Assembly: GCF_016908935.1 (NCBI RefSeq)
Contig: NZ_JAFBEV010000003.1
Location: 1 to 64,000 of the forward strand
Source: Sporolactobacillus spathodeae
GTDB taxonomy: Bacteria > Bacillota > Bacilli > Bacillales > Sporolactobacillaceae
Direction: 5' to 3'
Length of the DNA stretch: 64,000 nucleotides
Position 1 is the first letter of the stretch; the number at the start of each line of letters is the position of its first letter. The notes under the pieces are model-generated. The model saw nothing but the letters and a program-made list of their open reading frames with translations. It ran no database searches and had not been told where the DNA came from. This document shows, piece by piece, positions 57,614 to 64,000 of the stretch. Both the position numbers and the translations under genes were made by a program.

Positions 57614-59878
57614 ATGAGTAAGATGCGTGTGTATGAATATGCTAAGGACAATAGTGTATCAAGTAAAGCAGTTATTGAAAAACTGGAGGCACTGGGTTTC
57701 AATGTGAAGAGCCATATGTCCGTCATTGAGGACAATGCCATCCATCAATTAAATAAACAATTTCTGAAGAAAAAACCGTCTGCCGAAGTCCAGACGGTTC
57801 ATCCGAAAAAAAAGAATGCAGAGGGTACAGTGACACAACCTACAAAAACAAAAGAAAAACAAACGAGTCATGTGGCAGCGGCACCAGAGAAACGCCAGCA
57901 TCAGGCAGGCAAATTTTCCAGCAGCAGCCAGAAACACGGTGGAGAGAATCAGGGGAATAATAATCGCGGCAATAGAACTGGCGGTGGCAGCCGATTTAAT
58001 GAAAACGGCAGTGCCAATAGACGTAATAACAGCGGCAATGGCGGCAGACGAGGCGGCCGTGCGAATGGTAGACGGCGCGGACAGGTATCAGCCGTAAACC
58101 GTCAAAAGATGGAGATTAAACTGCCCGACAAAATTATGATTTCAGGCTCATTGACGGTTGGTCAATTTGCTGAAAAAATTGGCAGACCGTCAACAGACAT
58201 TATTAAGAAATTAATGGCACTCGGTGTCATGGCAACAAAGAATCAGGATCTCGACAAAGACACGATTGAATTGCTTGCTGGAGATTATGGCGTCGCGGTT
58301 GAAGAAGAAGTCATCGTTGACGAAGCAGATTTTGAAGCAGATGGCTTGGAAATTGACGAAAAAACAGCGGTCATCCGCCCGCCGGTTGTCACAATCATGG
58401 GTCATGTCGATCACGGCAAGACAACTTTGCTCGATTCGATCCGCCATACAAAAGTAACAGCAGGCGAAGCGGGCGGCATTACGCAGCATATCGGCGCCTA
58501 TCAAGTCGTACACGAAGGCAAGCGAATTACCTTCCTTGATACGCCAGGGCACGCGGCTTTTACAACGATGCGGGCACGCGGTGCGGAAATCACCGATATT
58601 ACCGTACTTGTGGTTGCCGCAGACGATGGTGTGATGCCGCAAACAATTGAAGCGATACACCATGCGCGTGCTGCAAAGGTTCCGATCATTGTTGCCGTCA
58701 ACAAGATAGATAAGCCGAACGCTAATCCAGATCATGTCATGCAAGAATTATCCGAACAAGGCCTCGTTCCAGAAGACTGGGGCGGCGATACGATTTTTGT
58801 CAAAATATCTGCGAAACAAGGCATAGGCATCGATGACTTGCTGGAAATGATTCTTCTTGTCGCGGAAGTCGAGGAATTCAAGGCGAACCCGGACAAGTTG
58901 GCGCGCGGCGCTGTCATCGAAGCACAGCTTGATAAAGGAAAAGGACCTATTGCAACGCTACTTGTTCAAAATGGTACGCTAAATGTTGGTGATCCAATCG
59001 TTGTCGGTAGCACCTTCGGTCGTGTCCGTGCGATGGTGAACGATCTCGGTCGTCGCGTGAAGAAAGCCGGTCCGTCGACTCCGGTTGAAATCACCGGCTT
59101 GAATAATGTACCGCTCGCCGGCGATCAGTTCATCGTCTTTGCCGATGAAAAGAAAGCGCGGCAGATCGGTGAAATACGTGCAGAACGCGCGCTGATTACA
59201 GAGCGTAAAGAAACGACGACTAAAGTTAGCCTCGATGATCTCTTTGAAAAGATCAAGGAAGGCGAAATGAAAGAAATCAATGTCGTCATTAAAGCGGATG
59301 TACAAGGTTCAGTAGAAGCGCTCAGTGGATCATTGCGCAAGATTGATGTTGACGGCGTGAAGATCAATATTATCCATGAGGGAGTCGGCGGCATCAGTGA
59401 GTCGGATATCATTCTTGCATCCGCTTCGAATGCGATTATCATCGGCTTCAACGTACGCCCAGACAATCATGCCAAGTCGATCGCAGAACAGGAGAAAGTT
59501 GACATCCGCCTCTACCGCGTTATTTATGATGCGATTGATGAGATGGAAGCAGCAATGAAAGGAATGCTCGATCCGGAATTCAAAGAAGTAGTTATTGGCC
59601 AGCTTGATGTCCGGACAACATTCAAAGTATCCAAAATCGGAACGATTGCCGGCTGCTACGTCACTGACGGCCGGATTTCAAGGGATGCCGGCATTCGACT
59701 CGTTCGCAACGGTGTGGTCGTTTATGAAGGCCATGTTGATACATTGAAGCGTTTCAAAGATGACGCAAAAGAAGTCAAGCAAGGCTTTGAATGCGGAGTC
59801 ACACTTGAGAACTTCAATGATATCAAGGAAGGCGACACCATGGAAGCTTATGTCATGGAAGAAGTTAAACCTAAATGA
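57614..59878 (+). CDS. infB: Translation initiation factor IF-2
   Basis: GTPase that places initiator tRNA on the 30S subunit. IF2-N domains at the N-terminus and again near residue 175; G1 [10 protein letters not shown]3 DTPGHAAF, G4 NKID. Between the IF2-N domains is an unusually Gly/Arg/Asn-rich stretch (about residues 115-160). 754 aa (716 in B. subtilis). ATG at 57614 after GGGGGTG. Confidence 0.97.
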   Translation: MSKMRVYEYAKDNSVSSKAVIEKLEALGFNVKSHMSVIEDNAIHQLNKQFLKKKPSAEVQTVHPKKKNAEGTVTQPTKTKEKQTSHVAAAPEKRQHQAGKFSSSSQKHGGENQGNNNRGNRTGGGSRFNENGSANRRNNSGNGGRRGGRANGRRRGQVSAVNRQKMEIKLPDKIMISGSLTVGQFAEKIGRPSTDIIKKLMALGVMATKNQDLDKDTIELLAGDYGVAVEEEVIVDEADFEADGLEIDEKTAVIRPPVVTIMGHVDHGKTTLLDSIRHTKVTAGEAGGITQHIGAYQVVHEGKRITFLDTPGHAAFTTMRARGAEITDITVLVVAADDGVMPQTIEAIHHARAAKVPIIVAVNKIDKPNANPDHVMQELSEQGLVPEDWGGDTIFVKISAKQGIGIDDLLEMILLVAEVEEFKANPDKLARGAVIEAQLDKGKGPIATLLVQNGTLNVGDPIVVGSTFGRVRAMVNDLGRRVKKAGPSTPVEITGLNNVPLAGDQFIVFADEKKARQIGEIRAERALITERKETTTKVSLDDLFEKIKEGEMKEINVVIKADVQGSVEALSGSLRKIDVDGVKINIIHEGVGGISESDIILASASNAIIIGFNVRPDNHAKSIAEQEKVDIRLYRVIYDAIDEMEAAMKGMLDPEFKEVVIGQLDVRTTFKVSKIGTIAGCYVTDGRISRDAGIRLVRNGVVVYEGHVDTLKRFKDDAKEVKQGFECGVTLENFNDIKEGDTMEAYVMEEVKPK

Positions 59879-60156
59879 TCGTAGGTCTTGTTCAATGCGA
59901 CTGTCTGCTCTATAGCGCCCAATCGCTTAAAGACAAGCGGTCAGTACTGTTGAGTATTCTGCGCAAGGCAACGCATAGCCACAATTTGGCGGCGAGTGAA
60001 ACAGATTTTCAGGATGTTTGGCAACGTACCTCGCTGGCTTTTGTTTCCGTTGGCACATCAAAAGTCGTTGTTGAGAAAGAATTGACACGGGCTTTGCAGC
60101 TAATTGACAGTCATCCTGAAATTGAACGGACCCAAACGACCTATGAATGGTTTTAA
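59875..60156 (+). CDS. ylxP: YlxP, DUF503 protein
   Basis: 93 aa; starts [25 protein letters not shown], as in the family. The ATG overlaps the infB stop (ATGA). Function not established; a ribosome-related role is suggested by position between infB and rbfA. Confidence 0.94.
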   Translation: MIVGLVQCDCLLYSAQSLKDKRSVLLSILRKATHSHNLAASETDFQDVWQRTSLAFVSVGTSKVVVEKELTRALQLIDSHPEIERTQTTYEWF

Positions 60157-60171
60157 AAGGAGGGTGACACT

Positions 60172-60519
60172 ATGGCCAATTTAAGGGTACATCGCGTCGC
60201 CGAGCAAATGAAAAAAGAAATGAGCGACATTATCCGTAATCGTATCAAAGACCCGCGTGTTGGATTTGTGACGGTTACAGGTGTAGATGTAACTGGCGAT
60301 CTTCAAGAAGCAACAGTCTATGTTAGTGTTCTCGGTGACCAGACAAAGGTCGATGAAACACTGGCTGGGCTTGTCAAAGCGAAGGGATTTATCCGCAGTG
60401 AAATCGGTAAGCGAATTCGTCTGCGTAAAACGCCGGAGATTCAATTCAAATTCGACCAATCGGTTGAATACGGCAATCATATAGACAAGTTGATCAACGA
60501 TTTACATCGCAAAGACTGA
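60172..60519 (+). CDS. rbfA: Ribosome-binding factor A
   Basis: Binds 30S precursors for 16S rRNA 5'-end maturation. KH-type fold with [40 protein letters not shown]. 115 aa. AAGGAGGG before the ATG. Confidence 0.97.
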   Translation: MANLRVHRVAEQMKKEMSDIIRNRIKDPRVGFVTVTGVDVTGDLQEATVYVSVLGDQTKVDETLAGLVKAKGFIRSEIGKRIRLRKTPEIQFKFDQSVEYGNHIDKLINDLHRKD

Positions 60520-60559
60520 TAGCTACAAGGTTTTTGGCGAATGGAAAAGGATGGGATTC

Positions 60560-61462
60560 ATGAACGAGTATAATGGAATTCTGCCGCTTTACAAGCCGCG
60601 TGGAATGACTTCTCATGACTGTGTTTTCCGTCTGCGCAAGCTGCTTCATTTTAAAAAAATCGGACATACAGGCACGCTCGATCCGCAGGTTGATGGCGTG
60701 CTTGTTCTCTGTCTCGGACGAGCCACGAGAGTCGCTGAATTTTTGCTCGATTATGGAAAAACGTATCAGGGCGTGATTGCTCTTGGTACGGCAACGACAA
60801 CGGAAGATGCCTCTGGTGAGATTACGGCAGAGCAAGTTGTCGAAGAACCAATCAGACGAACAGCAGTAGAAACAGTTCTGGCATCCATGAGAGGACCAAT
60901 TGAGCAGATAACGCCGCTCTATTCAGCGGTAAAAGTAAACGGGCGAAAACTTTACGAATATGCGCGCGCGGGTATTCCTGTTGAACCGCCAATCCGGCAC
61001 GTTACTATCTATGATCTGAAGCTGCTCAATCCGATTCCGAATTACAAGGAACAGATTGCCTTCGAAGTTTCCTGTAGTAAAGGGACCTATGTGCGGACGC
61101 TAGCGAAAGATATCGGCAGCAAACTCGGTTATCCAGCACATCTTCAAACGCTGACTCGGATAAAGGCAGGACCATTCCCCGTTGAGGCGTGTTTCACTTT
61201 TGCACAGATTGAATCACTTGTTGAAAAAGATACGTTTCAGGAAGCACTTCGTCCGCTTGAACAAGCGCTCAGCCAAATGGAAAAGTGGACGGTTGACGGC
61301 ATGATTGAAGAACAGATCCGCCATGGTGCCGTTCTGCCGCTTCCGGAATCGTTTGATGATCGGCCGCATGCGGTTTATAATAGCAAGGGACAATGTCTTG
61401 CTATTTATCAGATTCATCCGGAACATAGTGATCGGATTAAACCTGTCAAGGTCTTGATTTGA
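60560..61462 (+). CDS. truB: tRNA pseudouridine-55 synthase
   Basis: Makes pseudouridine 55 in the tRNA T-loop. Catalytic D41 in HTGTLDPQVDGVLVL; C-terminal PUA-like region. 300 aa (309 in B. subtilis). ATG at 60560 is chosen because GAAAAGG ends nine bases upstream; ATG 60551 directly abuts it. Confidence 0.96.
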   Translation: MNEYNGILPLYKPRGMTSHDCVFRLRKLLHFKKIGHTGTLDPQVDGVLVLCLGRATRVAEFLLDYGKTYQGVIALGTATTTEDASGEITAEQVVEEPIRRTAVETVLASMRGPIEQITPLYSAVKVNGRKLYEYARAGIPVEPPIRHVTIYDLKLLNPIPNYKEQIAFEVSCSKGTYVRTLAKDIGSKLGYPAHLQTLTRIKAGPFPVEACFTFAQIESLVEKDTFQEALRPLEQALSQMEKWTVDGMIEEQIRHGAVLPLPESFDDRPHAVYNSKGQCLAIYQIHPEHSDRIKPVKVLI

Positions 61463-61518
61463 TCTCATGAGTCATCGACAGAACAGGCATTTCAGCTTAA
61501 GAAATTGAAGGTGCTGCC

Positions 61519-62475
61519 ATGAAAACGATTTATCTAGATAAGAAACCGGATATGGATGAAATTGATAGCCAAGAAAAAGTGGTCGCGCTTGGCTATTTTG
61601 ATGGCGTTCACCTTGGTCATCAGCAAGTGATCCAGAAAGCAGTATCCATTGCCAAAGAAAAGGGCATGGAGTCGGTAGTAATGACTTTTTATCCGCATCC
61701 CTCAGTTGTTCTTAAACCTTCTGCTAAGAGGGAAGGCAGTTTGACGCCGCTTGAAGACAAAAAACATATGATTGAACGGCTCGGTGTCGATCTGCTTCTC
61801 TTCGTCACGTTTGATTTGGAATTGAGCAGACTGTCGCCACAGGAGTTCGTCGACGGTTATTTGATCGCAATTCATGCCAAGCATATTGTGGCAGGGTTTG
61901 ATTACACGTTTGGACGGATGGCTAAGGGCAATATGCAGAACATCGGCGACTATTCGCGCAGTATGTTCGGCTATACGACCATTCCGCGTGTGGAACGATT
62001 CGGAGAAAAAGTTAGCTCAACATTGATTCGCGAATATATCCAATCCGGGGCTGTTGATGAAGCGGCTATCCTGCTCGGTCGGCCCTATCGGACGTCGGGT
62101 GTGGTTGTACACGGCGATCAGCGCGGACGAGAACTCGGCTTCCCGACAGCGAATGTTGAGACACAGGCAGATTATCTGCTGCCCAATCAAGGCGTATATG
62201 CCGTTCGGCTGACTGCTGGCGGCAAGAGCTATGACGGTATATGCAGCTTAGGCATGCGCCCAACTTTTTATGATGAGAAGAAAGCTGTGCTAGCCTTCGA
62301 AGTCTATCTATTAAACTTCAGTGGTAATCTTTACGGTCAGGCTGTTTCGGTAGATTGGCATAAGCGGCTGCGCGGACAGCTGAAGTTTGCTGATGCTCAA
62401 GCACTGATTCTTCAGATGAAAAAAGACGAGCAGGAGACGCTCCGTTATTTTGCAGCAGGGCTTGTTAAAGACTAA
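61519..62475 (+). CDS. ribF: Bifunctional riboflavin kinase / FAD synthetase
   Basis: Converts riboflavin to FMN and FAD. N-terminal FAD synthetase with ALGYFDGVHLGHQQVI and FGRMAKGN; C-terminal riboflavin kinase with GRELGFPTANV. 318 aa (316 in B. subtilis, there called RibC). GAAGGTG before the ATG. Confidence 0.97.
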   Translation: MKTIYLDKKPDMDEIDSQEKVVALGYFDGVHLGHQQVIQKAVSIAKEKGMESVVMTFYPHPSVVLKPSAKREGSLTPLEDKKHMIERLGVDLLLFVTFDLELSRLSPQEFVDGYLIAIHAKHIVAGFDYTFGRMAKGNMQNIGDYSRSMFGYTTIPRVERFGEKVSSTLIREYIQSGAVDEAAILLGRPYRTSGVVVHGDQRGRELGFPTANVETQADYLLPNQGVYAVRLTAGGKSYDGICSLGMRPTFYDEKKAVLAFEVYLLNFSGNLYGQAVSVDWHKRLRGQLKFADAQALILQMKKDEQETLRYFAAGLVKD

Positions 62476-62541
62476 TGCTCAATTTTTCGAAAGCTGATAC
62501 ATTCATTAGGGTCTTGCCAAGCAAAAGAATCGACCACAGAC

Positions 62542-62570
62542 TTGAAATCATTAGCTTATTCATGTAAACT
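62542..62570 (+). promoter_or_regulatory. Candidate promoter for rpsO
   Basis: TTGAAA (62542-62547), 17-base spacer, TAAACT (62565-62570) with an upstream TG that could make an extended -10. Confidence 0.55.
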
Positions 62571-62596
62571 GTTTGAGTAATGATTAGAACCTTTGC

Positions 62597-62657
62597 TCGG
62601 CCAAGCGCTCCACCGGCGCCCGCTGGGCATATGGGGATTCATAAGAGGGAGGTGACT
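62597..62657 (+). promoter_or_regulatory. Structured rpsO leader, possible S15 feedback site
   Basis: GCCAAGCG pairs with CGCTGGGC (one A-G mismatch) just before the Shine-Dalgarno GGGAGGTGA. S15 is known to autoregulate through leader RNA in Geobacillus; the match here is inferred from position only. Confidence 0.4.
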
Positions 62658-62662
62658 ACCTG

Positions 62663-62932
62663 ATGGCTCTGACGAAAGAACGTAAAACTCAGCTGATTCA
62701 GGAATTTCAGACACATGAGAACGATACCGGTTCACCGGAAGTTCAAATTGCTGTTCTGACAGAACAAATCAACGTATTGAATGAACACTTGAAACTTCAT
62801 AAGAAGGATCATCATTCACGCCGTGGTCTGCTAAAGATGGTCGGCAAGCGTCGTAACTTGCTCACTTATCTGCGTGAACTCGATGTGAAGCGATATCGCG
62901 AACTGATTAACAAATTAGGTCTTCGTCGATAA
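62663..62932 (+). CDS. rpsO: 30S ribosomal protein S15
   Basis: 89-aa helical protein binding 16S rRNA. Signature [20 protein letters not shown] and [19 protein letters not shown]. Full length. Monocistronic by the look of its own promoter and two downstream terminators. Confidence 0.98.
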   Translation: MALTKERKTQLIQEFQTHENDTGSPEVQIAVLTEQINVLNEHLKLHKKDHHSRRGLLKMVGKRRNLLTYLRELDVKRYRELINKLGLRR

Positions 62933-62937
62933 CAAAC

Positions 62938-62966
62938 AAAAAGCGGGATTTTCCCGCTTTTTTGTT
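62938..62966 (+). terminator. Intrinsic terminator downstream of rpsO
   Basis: AAAAAGCGGGA and TCCCGCTTTTTT form a near-perfect stem with a minimal loop and T tract. A-rich 5' arm could also permit reverse-strand use. Confidence 0.92.
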
Positions 62967-63010
62967 GGACAAAATGAAAACGATAACGCAACGGTACGCA
63001 GTGTCCGTTC

Positions 63011-63042
63011 AAAAATGCCCGCATCGAGATGTGGGCATTTTT
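63011..63042 (+). terminator. Second terminator-like hairpin after rpsO
   Basis: AAAAATGCCCGCAT pairs with ATGTGGGCATTTTT, 4-base loop, flanked by A and T tracts so it could act in both directions. The repeat copy E begins at its end. Confidence 0.8.
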
Positions 63043-63043
63043 C

Positions 63044-63215
63044 AAAGGATAAGATTGTATAAGATTTAGCGCGAAGAATACAGCGCTGGTGCCTTGCGGG
63101 TAAAGCGACCAAGTGAGATCTCGCAGATTATAATCTGTTTGAGCTGACGTGCGGCGTACAAGCGAGCAGCCGAAGCGCAATTGTTAAAAAAGGACTTGGC
63201 TATGCCAAGTTTTTC
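63044..63215. repeat. Structured repeat, copy E, between rpsO and pnp
   Basis: Left end AAAGGATAAGATTGTATAAG; core partly diverged (TTGCGGG can still pair with CTCGCAG; apical CAGAT/ATCTG). Right end GCGAGCAGCCGAAGCGCAA, then the perfect hairpin ACTTGGC/GCCAAGT with TTTTT at about 63194-63213, only about 35 bases before pnp. Confidence 0.65.
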
Positions 63216-63246
63216 TGAATAGATATAGAGGAAAGAGGTGCAGCAA

Positions 63247-64000
63247 TTGGCATCAGAAAAGCATGTTTATTCGATTGACTGGGCGGGTCGTCCGCTACGT
63301 ATCGAAATTGGGGAAGTGGCGAAACAGGCAAATGGGGCAGCGCTTGTTTATTATGGTGATACGGTTGTTTTATCGACGGTTACTGCGTCTAAGGAACCAA
63401 AAGAAGGCTCGTTTTTTCCTTTGACAGTAAATTATGAGGAACGCGCTTATGCTGTTGGTAAAATGCCCGGCGGTTTTATCAAAAGGGAAGGACGACCAAG
63501 CGATCAAGCGACGTTGTCTGCACGGATGATTGACCGACCGATCCGTCCGCTATTTCCAGAGGGATTCCGAAATGAAGTACAAATTGTCAACATGGTGATG
63601 AGCCTTGATCGGGATGCTAGCGCGCAAATGGCTGGAATGCTCGGTTCTTCTCTTGCGCTCTCGATTTCCGACGTTCCTTTTGAAGCGCCGATTGCTGGGG
63701 TGATTGTCGGCCGTGTGAATGGCGAATTTGTCGTCAATCCGACTGTTGATCAGGAGAAGATGAGCGATGTACATCTGACTGTGGCTGGAACAAAAGACGC
63801 CATTAATATGGTTGAAGCTGGCGCAGACCAGGTACCTGAATCGGATATGCTTGATGCGATTCTCTTCGCACATGAACAGATTAAGAAGCTGATTACTTTT
63901 CAGGAACAAATCATTGCTGAAGTTGGCAAGCCGAAAATGGAGGCTGTCTTATTTAAAGCGGACAAGGAACTTGACGATCGAATCCGTGAATTAGCCCACG
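63247..64000 (+). CDS. pnp: Polyribonucleotide nucleotidyltransferase (5' part, runs off window)
   Basis: 3'-5' phosphorolytic exoribonuclease. The first RNase PH-like domain is clear: [60 protein letters not shown]. About 251 codons are visible of an expected 700 or so. The TTG at 63247 follows AGAGGTG with normal spacing and gives the family N-terminus. The gene follows repeat copy E. Confidence 0.95.
   Translation, partial: MASEKHVYSIDWAGRPLRIEIGEVAKQANGAALVYYGDTVVLSTVTASKEPKEGSFFPLTVNYEERAYAVGKMPGGFIKREGRPSDQATLSARMIDRPIRPLFPEGFRNEVQIVNMVMSLDRDASAQMAGMLGSSLALSISDVPFEAPIAGVIVGRVNGEFVVNPTVDQEKMSDVHLTVAGTKDAINMVEAGADQVPESDMLDAILFAHEQIKKLITFQEQIIAEVGKPKMEAVLFKADKELDDRIRELAH

Noticed and set aside
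1-64000. CRISPR array, prophage, IS element, toxin-antitoxin or defence island
   Set aside because: No regularly spaced direct repeats, transposase, integrase or phage genes; gene content is continuous conserved core.

Overview
This window is a stretch of a Bacillales (low-to-mid GC Gram-positive, endospore-former-type) chromosome. Gene order and protein families match the Bacillus subtilis rbgA to pnpA region almost gene for gene: a Gram-positive PolC, CodY, FliY rather than a plain FliN, CheC/CheD, SigD, SwrB- and SwrD-like proteins, and the ylx genes around nusA-infB. The species cannot be fixed from sequence alone. All genes I accept are on the + strand and I see no prophage, IS element, CRISPR array, tRNA or rRNA.

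Layout. 1-320: a GC-rich structured repeat, then the rbgA leader. 318-6241: rbgA, rnhB, a ylqG/ylqH pair that looks like a second FliK/FlhB-type couple, and sucCD. 6242-13156: dprA, topA, trmFO and codY, separated by unusually long non-coding gaps. The xerC(codV)-hslV-hslU block that B. subtilis has between trmFO and codY is absent; a roughly 665-base non-coding stretch rich in inverted repeats is there instead. 13616-40996: the large fla/che operon (flgB to swrB), encoding rod, MS ring, switch, type III export apparatus, hook, chemotaxis signalling and adaptation proteins, SigD and SwrB. 41200-48766: translation and envelope genes (rpsB, tsf, pyrH, frr, uppS, cdsA, dxr, rasP). 48886-55151: proS and polC. 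55341-62475: the rimP-nusA-ylxR-ylxQ-infB-ylxP-rbfA-truB-ribF operon. 62663-64000: rpsO and the 5' part of pnp.

How it works together. The fla/che genes are packed with overlaps or short gaps, so hook-basal-body assembly, export, switch and chemosensory output are probably co-transcribed, ending in the sigma factor (SigD) for late flagellar genes. CodY, encoded just upstream, is known in B. subtilis to repress motility, and a CodY-box-like sequence lies upstream of codY itself. Many fla/che genes use TTG or GTG starts behind strong Shine-Dalgarno sequences.

Most distinctive non-coding feature. A dispersed, protein-free repeat family (roughly 150-180 bases when full length) occurs at 1, 7750, 7861, 42018, 43226 (left end only), 48808 (internally deleted) and 63044. 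The two best copies can form the same three-part stem, with three Watson-Crick compensatory changes between them. The repeat usually sits directly behind an intrinsic terminator and ends in a hairpin followed by T residues. This, the trmFO-codY gap and the YlqG/YlqH pair are the parts most worth a second look; the rest is well-conserved housekeeping and motility DNA.
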